DNA of 41,444 nt from Syntrophomonadaceae bacterium (GTDB lineage: Bacteria > Bacillota > Syntrophomonadia > Syntrophomonadales > Syntrophomonadaceae), in contig JAAYZA010000144.1 of assembly GCA_012515055.1 (NCBI GenBank), positions 1-41,444 on the forward strand. The letters are read 5' to 3'. The first letter of the stretch is position 1. Each line of letters opens with the position of its first letter. Both the position numbers and the translations under genes were made by a program. Below the pieces are notes generated by a model. That model worked only from the letters and a program-made list of their open reading frames with translations, was not told the origin of the DNA and made no database searches. This document shows, piece by piece, positions 28,718 through 37,174 of this stretch.

Positions 28718-29848
28718 ATGCATAAATGGGGACAGCATCATACCGGACCAATTGTAGGCATCATTACCACCGGCAAAAGTAAAAACCGATCCGGCAGCGG
28801 TAATATCGAACGCCTTTTTAAAGAGTTGATATCCTGCGGACGGCCAAAAAACATTTTCACTTATTATTTTTACCCCCGTGGTATCAACTGGAAACATCGG
28901 GTGATCAAAGGTTATTCTCATGACGGCAGGAAATGGTGCAGCGGCATATATCCTTTTCCTGATATTGTTTATAATCGTATACTTTATCGTAATATTGAGG
29001 GGTCAACTGAAATTAAAAACATCCTTAAAAAATTTCAGCAAGACAAAGATATTCATTTGTTTAATTCCAGGTTTTTAGAAAAGTGGGAAGTCCATAAAGT
29101 AATCAGTAACAATAAAGATACCGCGCATCTGGTTCCGGATACGGAACTTCTCACCCGCGAAACCTTGGGATATATGCTTAAAAGACACCAGGAGGTTCTG
29201 CTTAAGCCGCGGCACAGCAGCCGGGGGCAGGGCATAATCAAAATTATAAAATTTCCCGGGGGGCATTATGCTTTCTCCCGTGCTGAATGGAAAACTCCCC
29301 GTTGGATCAAAGCAGCCAGTTTCAACTCACTGGTCAGGCATCTGGAAGTATCAAGGGTATTTAATAAAAATTATTTAATCCAGGAATGTATAGAACTAAC
29401 CCGTCATAATGGCCGGATATTTGATCTGCGTTCCCAATTTCAGAAAAATGGCGAAGGCAAATGGGTCCTCACTGGTGTCGGTGTCAGGATTGCCGGCAAG
29501 AACAGATTCGTGACTCATATCCCCAATGGAGGCAGCCTGGCATCCTATGATGATATTATTCCCTTATTCAATGATCTGACTGCTGATGAAAGTCAAAGCT
29601 TTGACCGTCAATTGAAAACCATAGGGCTGTTCATACCGAAACTGCTGGAGGAAAGTTTGCAGATCAATCTGGCAGTTCTGTCAATGGATATTGGCATCGA
29701 TCCCCGTGGAAAGATGCTGATTCTGGAGATCAATTCCAAACCAGCCAGATTTGATGAACCCCATATCAGGCAACGGCATCATATTAATCTGGTTGACTAT
29801 TTTCTATATCTGACCGGGAAAAAGTATAAGAGGAATGATAAGCAGTGA
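28718..29848 (+). CDS. YheC/YheD-type ATP-grasp ligase (paralog 3, lacks the N-terminal ~80-aa domain)
   Basis: YYFYPRGINWKHRVIKGYSHDGRKW, VLLKPRHSSRGQGIIKI, YLIQECIEL, LSMDIGIDPRGKMLILEINSKPARFDE; SD AAAGGAG. Confidence 0.88.
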   Translation: MHKWGQHHTGPIVGIITTGKSKNRSGSGNIERLFKELISCGRPKNIFTYYFYPRGINWKHRVIKGYSHDGRKWCSGIYPFPDIVYNRILYRNIEGSTEIKNILKKFQQDKDIHLFNSRFLEKWEVHKVISNNKDTAHLVPDTELLTRETLGYMLKRHQEVLLKPRHSSRGQGIIKIIKFPGGHYAFSRAEWKTPRWIKAASFNSLVRHLEVSRVFNKNYLIQECIELTRHNGRIFDLRSQFQKNGEGKWVLTGVGVRIAGKNRFVTHIPNGGSLASYDDIIPLFNDLTADESQSFDRQLKTIGLFIPKLLEESLQINLAVLSMDIGIDPRGKMLILEINSKPARFDEPHIRQRHHINLVDYFLYLTGKKYKRNDKQ

Positions 29849-31446
29849 ATTTAAATATTAATTATTTCCCTAACTCAATGGGTGATATGCTGCTGACCTG
29901 TCTTAAAAAGGATTTCGATGCTGTAGGAAAGAGACTGACAATCAATGGTGATGAATATTTGAAAATAATGGTCTCTGAACATGGGGCAAAATTGACCCGC
30001 GGGTTGAATCATTCCCGGGCAATAGAAATCTGTTTCAATGAAGAAGAACTGGGCGGAGTTCTGGCAGCTAATAAAATACCCTATGGCAATAGTATTGGAG
30101 AAAACTTAATAAAACATTATGAATTATTTATATTTGATTCCAGAGTCATATCAATTAAAGTTAGATCAGAGGTCAAAGCAAAACCGCAAACCAAATATAT
30201 CAGGGAATCCCCTAACAGCAGATCAGTGGAAATAGCTAATCGGGTAATATATTTGCTGGGTCTGGATTTTGCTGTTGTACATCTGTCCTTAACCGCACGC
30301 AGAAGGTTTAAAGTGATGAAAGTCGATCCCTCGCCAATAGTAAGAGAAAAAGACTTTAATGTATTTTATAAAATGTTGACCAATCTGTATGAAACCGGGA
30401 ATGAATTGCTATCAGCGGAAATTAAACTGGGCGCTGATCCGGAATTTATGATGATAAACACCAAAAGCGGAAGAATGGTATCGGCATCAGAATTTTTCCC
30501 CCGGGAAGGGCTGGTAGGCTGTGATAATATCAGGATACCCAATCGTCAGCAGCGACCGGTGGCAGAGCTCAGACCAGCGCCCAACAATGATCCGCTGGAA
30601 TTAATCGATAATGTAAAAAAGGCCTTAAATAACGCAAATCGCCTGGCATCCTATCGTAATGTTAAATGGGTGGCTGGCAGTCAACCGGTGGGAGGCTATT
30701 CCATTGGCGGGCACATCCATTTCAGTAATATGAAGCTGAATTATGCTATCTTAAGAGCCCTGGACAATTTTTTAGGTATTACAGTTTTTCTTCTGGAAGT
30801 GCCGGCAACGGCAGCCCGAAGAAGAAAAAAATATGGTTTTCTGGCGGATTACCGCATGAAAAGCCATGGTGGATTTGAATATCGCACACCGGGCAGCTGG
30901 CTGGTCTCACAAAAAATTGCCACCGCTGTTATCTGTCTGGCCAAAATCGTTATCAGCCGCTATCTATTCCTGGATAGAAATTATTTGAATTCCGCCGCTG
31001 CTCAGACAGCCTTTTATGCCGGCAACCAGGATTATTTCAAACCAATCTTTTATGATCTCTGGCATCATATAAAAAGAACTGATTTATATGATAAATACTC
31101 AGATGAATTAGAAATCATCCCTTATATGATTGAAAATGAAATAAATTGGGATGAAAAAAATGATTTGCGAAAAAAATGGCGTTTGGTTAATCCCAAAAAA
31201 TTGCCGCCGCGGCCCCCGGCTAAAACCAGTGTTCAGCCCCGGATTACAACCCCCGGAAGTATTAAAGCCAAACCCGGTGAAAAAACCTCCAAACGCAATT
31301 ATGGCGAAAAGGTAAGCCCGGGCAAAAAGAGCAGGGTCAATGTATCCAAAAATATAAATATGACCGTTCCGGATACCCGCAATATGCAAAGAGGAAGCAT
31401 AAATGCCGATCGTATCGTAATATCAAATACTATCCGGGGAATTTAA
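29845..31446 (+). CDS. GS-fold COOH-NH2 amidoligase (phage phiEco32-type, type 2) with N-terminal ATP-grasp-like region and basic C-terminal tail
   Basis: KLGADPEFMMINTKSGRMVSASEFFP, RPVAELRPAPNNDPLELI, GGYSIGGHIHFSNMKL, ADYRMKSHGGFEYRTPGSWL; GTG start overlaps the upstream stop (GTGA). Confidence 0.8.
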   Translation: MNLNINYFPNSMGDMLLTCLKKDFDAVGKRLTINGDEYLKIMVSEHGAKLTRGLNHSRAIEICFNEEELGGVLAANKIPYGNSIGENLIKHYELFIFDSRVISIKVRSEVKAKPQTKYIRESPNSRSVEIANRVIYLLGLDFAVVHLSLTARRRFKVMKVDPSPIVREKDFNVFYKMLTNLYETGNELLSAEIKLGADPEFMMINTKSGRMVSASEFFPREGLVGCDNIRIPNRQQRPVAELRPAPNNDPLELIDNVKKALNNANRLASYRNVKWVAGSQPVGGYSIGGHIHFSNMKLNYAILRALDNFLGITVFLLEVPATAARRRKKYGFLADYRMKSHGGFEYRTPGSWLVSQKIATAVICLAKIVISRYLFLDRNYLNSAAAQTAFYAGNQDYFKPIFYDLWHHIKRTDLYDKYSDELEIIPYMIENEINWDEKNDLRKKWRLVNPKKLPPRPPAKTSVQPRITTPGSIKAKPGEKTSKRNYGEKVSPGKKSRVNVSKNINMTVPDTRNMQRGSINADRIVISNTIRGI

Positions 31447-31462
31447 GAAGCAATGTTTAAAA

Positions 31463-31855
31463 TCAGGGGGTAAAGACATCATTAATTTCATAATGAAATG
31501 ATGTAATTTCCATTTGATCAGAGTAAAAATATAAAGTTTCCTCGATGACATGCAGAAAGTTTTCTAAATCCCGATTTTGATGTGAAACCAGGGAGAAACC
31601 AATTATAGACCGCTGGCGCAATTCATGGCAGTCAATTTCAGCAACCGAAATGCTGAATCTTTTTCTCAAGCGATCAATAACGCCTTTTACCAGCATCCGT
31701 TTATCTTTTAATGACTGGGAATACGGCAAATAAATTTCGGCTTTACCATATGCTACAAACAATTTGAATGACCTCCGGCAGTATTTTATGACCAGTCTGT
31801 GTATTATAAACAATCTTTTTACCAGTAAAATAGTAATCGACATATATTTGGTCAT
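31463..31855 (-). CDS. DUF503 (YlxP-like) protein
   Basis: YLPYSQSLKDKRMLVKGVIDRLRKRFSISVAEIDCHELRQRSIIGFSLVS; true start probably inside the ORF near LFVAYGKAEIYLP. Confidence 0.85.
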   Translation of the reverse strand: MTKYMSITILLVKRLFIIHRLVIKYCRRSFKLFVAYGKAEIYLPYSQSLKDKRMLVKGVIDRLRKRFSISVAEIDCHELRQRSIIGFSLVSHQNRDLENFLHVIEETLYFYSDQMEITSFHYEINDVFTP

Positions 31856-31937
31856 TTATTTATTATTCTAATTATGATAACATTATACAAGGATAAATGG
31901 GAATAATAGTAAAGGTTAAGAAAGGGTAGGGAAAGCA

Positions 31938-32219
31938 GTGTATATAGAACAATTTATGGTATTCAAAGTAATCACCCAGAGCGAAAGTTTTACTAAAGCA
32001 GCTAAGATTTTAAACTTGACCCAGCCAGCAATAAGTTTTCAAATCAAACAATTGGAAAAAAAATATCAGGTGAAATTATTTACCCGCAGCAATCGCGGCG
32101 TAAAACTTACCGATGCCGGTGAAACTTTTTATAATTATTGTGAAAAGATCCTGGCCGTTTACAATGAATTGGAAACTGCCATGGCTGATGAAGCCCATCG
32201 GGTGCCACTACAGGAATAA
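31938..32219 (+). CDS. Stand-alone LysR-type HTH protein (93 aa, no effector domain)
   Basis: MVFKVITQSESFTKAAKILNLTQPAISFQIKQLEKKYQVKLFTRSNRGVKLTDAGETFYNYCEKIL = LysR HTH_1; stops at residue 93. Confidence 0.88.
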   Translation: MYIEQFMVFKVITQSESFTKAAKILNLTQPAISFQIKQLEKKYQVKLFTRSNRGVKLTDAGETFYNYCEKILAVYNELETAMADEAHRVPLQE

Positions 32220-32242
32220 TTATTATATAATAATAAGACATA

Positions 32243-32300
32243 AAGGCCGTTTAAACTCATTAAATAATTGTTTTATTGGGTTTTAACGGCTTTTTAACCA
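32243..32300 (+). terminator. Hairpin after the LysR HTH gene
   Basis: AAAGGCCGTTTAAAC ... GTTTTAACGGCTTTTTA imperfect inverted repeat with T-run. Confidence 0.5.
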
Positions 32301-32600
32301 CTTCTCCATATTCCTATAATATATATTATGTTAACTAAGATAAATATTTATTCCTCTTCTAGATATTCCTGTATTTTGTAATCCCTTCCCCCCTTTCTTC
32401 CATTAAAAAATTACTGTCGTTTTTATTGTTCTTGGGTTCTATACCAAATATCCTGGTGGATAATAATATTTAATATCTGCCGGCAGTTTTTTATTAAGAA
32501 CTATTTGATTTTTTAACGGACTTTCATTATTCATTATTTATTTTTAGTGACAGCAATTTTATTCTACATTTCTATAAATATTTCTACTCGACTATAATTG

Positions 32601-32630
32601 TTGACATAATAATATTATTGTTAATAATAT
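32601..32630 (+). promoter_or_regulatory. Sigma-A type promoter in the large intergenic region
   Basis: TTGACA (32601-32606), 18-nt spacer, TAATAT (32625-32630). Confidence 0.6.
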
Positions 32631-32667
32631 CCCTGTTAGAACTGTATTTTCCCTGATTTTTAATTAT

Positions 32668-32708
32668 TTATTGCCAGAAAATACTGGCCCCGTAATAGGA
32701 GGCAATAA
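32668..32708 (+). promoter_or_regulatory. Candidate leader stem-loop overlapping an SD
   Basis: TTATTGCC ... GGCAATAA perfect 8-bp inverted repeat; the 3' arm overlaps AGGAGG. Confidence 0.4.
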
Positions 32709-33041
32709 TAAGCATGTTCCTGACGAGTAAATACATTTCGGTACATAAAACATTAAATATATTTTACTGGGGCCTTAAAACGCAAATAATTAGGAGCCAT
32801 ATATTGCCAGGAGAATAATTTTGATCGATGTGGGAATTTATGTTGGAAATGGTTCTCGGTCTTGATAAATGCAGCACAATTTTAAACTATCGTGAATAAT
32901 TGCTGGAAGACTATAAATAATTAATTGCTCCCCTGCCCTATTTATATTCATGCCAGCATATGGCAATAATGGTTTGACCAGAAGAACTGGAAACTTTTAC
33001 ACATGGCTTTTATTTCAATTATAATATAATCATTCCTGTTT

Positions 33042-33089
33042 TGCCGGTCACTGCTCCTGGTCATTTTATATTGATGCCCGGCATTTTTT
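33042..33089 (+). terminator. Terminator-like hairpin
   Basis: TGCCGG ... CCGGCA followed by TTTTTT. Confidence 0.45.
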
Positions 33090-33165
33090 AATACAGATCA
33101 CAATTAATGTGGAAGAATATTCTCAAAAACATGCCCATCAGACTGCTTTAACTGAATAGAATACT

Positions 33166-33195
33166 TTGACACTGAGATTCCGGGAATAGTATTAC
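33166..33195 (+). promoter_or_regulatory. Sigma-A type promoter for the P-type ATPase
   Basis: TTGACA (33166-33171), 18-nt spacer, TATTAC (33190-33195); SD ACAGGAGGGG downstream. Confidence 0.6.
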
Positions 33196-33235
33196 AGTAA
33201 ACAAATTATTTTACAGTACAGGAGGGGTACCTATA

Positions 33236-35848
33236 TTGCACCCGCATAAACTGCATTATGATGAAGTCCTGAACCAATTACAGGTTGATCCCGAAATGGG
33301 TTTGGGCCCCGAGGAATCTCTTGACAGACTTGATAAATATGGCAGCAATAAATTGCCGGAGGCCCGGAAAAAATCTATTTGGCTTTTATTTATCGAACAG
33401 TTTAAGAATATCATGATAATTATTCTCATTCTGGCTGCCGGTATTTCTTTTGCCATAGCCTGGTATGAAAAGGAAGGATTCCTGGAACCGATTCTGATAA
33501 TTGTTATAGTGGTGCTTAATGCAGTTATAGGTGTGGTACAGGAAGGTAAAGCGGAAAAATCCCTGGAGGCTTTAAAGGAATTGTCGGCTCCCCAGGCCAG
33601 GGTGATCCGGGGCGGGAAGGAAATGGTGACGGCAGCGGCACAACTGGTACCTGGCGATATAGTCATCCTGGAGGCGGGTGATTATGTTCCCGCCGATGGC
33701 CGGTTAATAACTGCCCATAGTTTAAAGGCGGAAGAATCGGCTTTAACCGGGGAATCAGTGCCGGCAGAAAAAGACGCCATAGCTGTGTCAGCGCCGGATG
33801 CCTCCCTGGGTGACCGCGTGAATATGGTTTATTCCGGCACCAGTATCACATATGGTTCGGCCCGGGCAGTTGTCACCGCAACGGGTATGGATACGGAAAT
33901 GGGTAGGATTGCCGGATTATTAAGGGAAGCCGGGGAAGTAGATACTCCTTTGCAGCTCAAGCTGGCGCAGATGGGAAAATATATCGGCCTGGGTGTACTC
34001 TTAATAAGCGCGGTAATTTTTATTATCGGAGCCCTAAATGGCATGGTACTGATAGATATTTTTATGATTGCAGTAGCCCTGGCCGTATCAGCAATTCCTG
34101 AGGGCCTGCCGGCTATTGTTACAGTGGTTTTAGCCATCGGCGTTCAGCGAATGGTCAGGAAGAAGGCCATAATTCGCAAGCTGCCCGCTGTCGAGACTCT
34201 GGGAAGCGCTTCCGTCATCTGTACTGACAAGACTGGCACCCTTACTCTCAATCAAATGACACTGGTCAAAGCTTTTGTCAGTGAAACTTCTATTCTGGAG
34301 GATATAACCAAGGATAATTCCCCGGCAGTAAAAAAGCTTTTGCAATTTGCCACTCTTTGTTCTGATGGTTCAGTAGCAATTGAAGATGGAGTGGAAAAGC
34401 ATTTCGGCGATCCAACTGAGACTTCCATCGTAATGGCTGCCCATAAAAATGGTCTGCCCCAGGATGAATTAAACCGTTTGTATCCCCGATTGGCGGTATT
34501 ACCCTTTGATTCCGACCGCAAGCTTATGAGCACCATTAACGAAATAGAGGGCCGAAAAATAGTAATCGTCAAAGGAGCTTTTGACGTTTTAGCTGACAGA
34601 TGCAGCAGCGGAGATTTGGAAACCGGACGTCGGCAGACGGAAGAGTTAAGCTGTCAGGCACTTCGAGTATTAGCAGTAGGTTATAAAACAATAGAAAATA
34701 TGCCGGCAGAATTAACCTCTGCTGCCCTGGAAAACGATTTGACATTAATGGGCCTGGTGGGCATGATGGATCCTCCCCGCCCTGAAGCACGGGAAGCGGT
34801 CAGTATCTGCCGCCAGGCCGGCATAAAACCGGTTATGATAACCGGCGATCATCTGGTTACTGCCTCCGCAATAGCTGAGGATCTGGGCATCCTGCAGCCC
34901 GGTGATGAAGCAATAACCGGCAATGAATTGGCCATAACCAGTGAGGAAGATTTAGCCGGCCGGGTCGGGAATATTTCTGTTTATGCCCGGGTCACGCCCC
35001 AGGATAAAATCCGCATAGTTCGGGCCTGGCAAAAACAAGGGGCAGTGGTCTCCATGACCGGTGACGGGGTTAATGACGCACCAGCGTTAAAGGCAGCTGA
35101 TATAGGCTGTGCAATGGGTATAACCGGAACAGATGTGGCTAAAGGTGCCGCTGATATGATATTGACTGATGATAATTTTGCCACAATTGTTGATGCAATT
35201 AAAGAAGGACGGGGCATATACGACAATATCCGACACACCATCGGATTTTTATTAGGGACCAATATCGGTGAAGTTATGGTGGTTTTTGCTGCCATGCTGC
35301 TGTGGCAGGTAACCCCTTTGCTGGCAGTACAGCTTTTATTGATCAACCTGGTCACTGACAGTCTGCCGGCAGTGGCATTGGGTCTGGAACCCCTGGATAA
35401 AAACGTAATGCAGCGCCATCCCCAACCCAAAAACGAGGGCATCTTTGCGCATGGTTTTGGGCTGCGCATCATACTCCAGGGTATCATGTTTGCCTTTTTG
35501 ACCCTGATCGGTTTTACCCTGGTCTGGGAAAGCACCGGGGATATATCCGCCGCCCGGACCATGGCTTTTATTATACTGGCAGGGTCCCAGGTGTTCCATG
35601 CCTTTAATATGCGCTCAGCCCATTCTTTATTTAAAATTGGCTTTTTCAGCAACAAATACCTTAATGCTGCTGCTTTTATTTCCTTGCTTTTGATATTACT
35701 GGTATCTTTTGTTCCCCCGGCGGCATCCTCACTGGGCATGACACATTTATCGACTGAGATGTATGGTTTGGCTCTTTTCCTGGCATTGGTCCCCGTCATA
35801 GTTCTGGAAATAACAAAAGCCATGGGCCTTGTTAAAGCGCACCAATAA
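33236..35848 (+). CDS. Cation-translocating P-type ATPase, Ca2+-type (P2A, SERCA/PMR1-like)
   Basis: ICTDKTGTLTLNQM phosphorylation motif, TGES, PEGLPAIV TM4, TGDGVNDAPALKAADIG hinge, C-terminal six-TM domain; TTG start. Confidence 0.93.
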   Translation: MHPHKLHYDEVLNQLQVDPEMGLGPEESLDRLDKYGSNKLPEARKKSIWLLFIEQFKNIMIIILILAAGISFAIAWYEKEGFLEPILIIVIVVLNAVIGVVQEGKAEKSLEALKELSAPQARVIRGGKEMVTAAAQLVPGDIVILEAGDYVPADGRLITAHSLKAEESALTGESVPAEKDAIAVSAPDASLGDRVNMVYSGTSITYGSARAVVTATGMDTEMGRIAGLLREAGEVDTPLQLKLAQMGKYIGLGVLLISAVIFIIGALNGMVLIDIFMIAVALAVSAIPEGLPAIVTVVLAIGVQRMVRKKAIIRKLPAVETLGSASVICTDKTGTLTLNQMTLVKAFVSETSILEDITKDNSPAVKKLLQFATLCSDGSVAIEDGVEKHFGDPTETSIVMAAHKNGLPQDELNRLYPRLAVLPFDSDRKLMSTINEIEGRKIVIVKGAFDVLADRCSSGDLETGRRQTEELSCQALRVLAVGYKTIENMPAELTSAALENDLTLMGLVGMMDPPRPEAREAVSICRQAGIKPVMITGDHLVTASAIAEDLGILQPGDEAITGNELAITSEEDLAGRVGNISVYARVTPQDKIRIVRAWQKQGAVVSMTGDGVNDAPALKAADIGCAMGITGTDVAKGAADMILTDDNFATIVDAIKEGRGIYDNIRHTIGFLLGTNIGEVMVVFAAMLLWQVTPLLAVQLLLINLVTDSLPAVALGLEPLDKNVMQRHPQPKNEGIFAHGFGLRIILQGIMFAFLTLIGFTLVWESTGDISAARTMAFIILAGSQVFHAFNMRSAHSLFKIGFFSNKYLNAAAFISLLLILLVSFVPPAASSLGMTHLSTEMYGLALFLALVPVIVLEITKAMGLVKAHQ

Positions 35849-35886
35849 AAAACGGAACATAAGCCCCCTGGCCAGTTCCGTTTTTA
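35847..35886. terminator. Bidirectional terminator between convergent genes
   Basis: AAAAACGGAAC ... GTTCCGTTTTT. Confidence 0.85.
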
Positions 35887-35916
35887 ATCAATGATTCTTC
35901 TGGCAGCCTGGTGCTG

Positions 35917-37020
35917 CTACTTGCTCAATTCCGCCAGGATCTCGGGTGAGGGGTGATTGGGAATCACTGCAATCACTTCATCACCATAGGTGAAAACTTC
36001 TTCATCAGCAGCAGTTATTTCGCCGATCAGGGCCACTGCCGCCCCCTTGCTCCGGGCCGCTGCCAGCACTGCTTCAACATCTTCCGGGGCTACCTGCAGG
36101 AGCATCCGGGCCTGGGTCTCGCAAATAAAGACCTCTTCCGGCATGATATCATCCACTCTGACCGGTACTCGGGCCAGATCCACCCGGGCACCAAAGCCGC
36201 CGAAACGAGCTGATTCACAAACCGCTGCACCAATCCCCGCTGCGCCCAGATCGGAACATGCTTTTATTTTACCGGTGGCAAATGCCGCCAGAGAAGCTTC
36301 CATGGTTACTCTCTCTTCAGCAAATAAAGCCCGGGCCGGATACAGATTGGGGACCAATCCCGCTCTATAAAGAGTGTCATTACCGTCATTGCCGGTTTCC
36401 CCTATTATTATTATCTGATCCCCGGCGGATTTGGCCGGTTTAGTCAGAGGTTTTTCCGTAACCAGCTGGCCGGTCACCGATACTACCATGGCTGGTACAA
36501 TATCACTGAAGGAAGTAGAAAAGCCGCCGCCGGCGATGAAAACTCCCATGCTTTCACACATATCAGCAATGCCCTTGAGCATCAGGTTGATCCTCTCCTG
36601 ACTGGTCATGGTAACACAGCTGCCGCAGGTACATACGCCCTCAAAGCCGCAGGGACCAACCAGAACCTCTTCTTCCGGAGGACGGGTCCCGATAAAATCC
36701 AGTGCATAAATGGGCCGGGCACCCATTGCTACAACATCGCGCATGGCACCACCCGCTCCGGTTGCTGCACTGTCATAAGGACGGGGTACACAGGGAGAAC
36801 AATGGCTCTCCATTTTACCTACTACCAGACAACCTGTGCCCGGCAGTTTAACAACAGCAGCATCATCATTGGCATCCGGTCCCACCAGTAATGCCCCCGG
36901 CCAGGTTTCATCCACTTTTTGATTAAGCCTTTTAAACATGCCAAAATCAATAGCCTTGTCTGCATTGTGATGCAGATGAACAAAAAGTGCATGGATAAGA
37001 GCTTGCTCAATACGATTCAT
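35917..37020 (-). CDS. AIR synthase / PurL-like single-module protein with Cys-rich insertions
   Basis: YDSAATGAGGAMRDVVAMGARPIYALD resembles PurL [22 protein letters not shown]; also CSDLGAAGIGAAVCE; PurL HNHPS loop replaced by HCSPC; extra CGFEGVCTCGSC motif. Confidence 0.75.
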   Translation of the reverse strand: MNRIEQALIHALFVHLHHNADKAIDFGMFKRLNQKVDETWPGALLVGPDANDDAAVVKLPGTGCLVVGKMESHCSPCVPRPYDSAATGAGGAMRDVVAMGARPIYALDFIGTRPPEEEVLVGPCGFEGVCTCGSCVTMTSQERINLMLKGIADMCESMGVFIAGGGFSTSFSDIVPAMVVSVTGQLVTEKPLTKPAKSAGDQIIIIGETGNDGNDTLYRAGLVPNLYPARALFAEERVTMEASLAAFATGKIKACSDLGAAGIGAAVCESARFGGFGARVDLARVPVRVDDIMPEEVFICETQARMLLQVAPEDVEAVLAAARSKGAAVALIGEITAADEEVFTYGDEVIAVIPNHPSPEILAELSK

Positions 37021-37174
37021 AAATATCCTCCTTCAGTTGTGTTAGGCTCAATATACACTGTCCCACCAAGAATTCTAACATAATTTATTTAAATTACCCA
37101 CTTGCTGACAGTTTTATTGTTATATTGTTTATAATTATAACCATAAGTAATTAATTTTAAATGGGGTGATGATA

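Noticed and set aside
32600-33235. yybP-ykoY (Mn2+) or M-box riboswitch upstream of the P-type ATPase
   Set aside because: I could not identify the conserved core sequences of either class by eye; reported only as an unassigned structured leader/locus.
34981-35823. 280-aa minus-strand ORF opposite the P-type ATPase
   Set aside because: Antisense of a conserved coding region; no family resemblance and no RBS.
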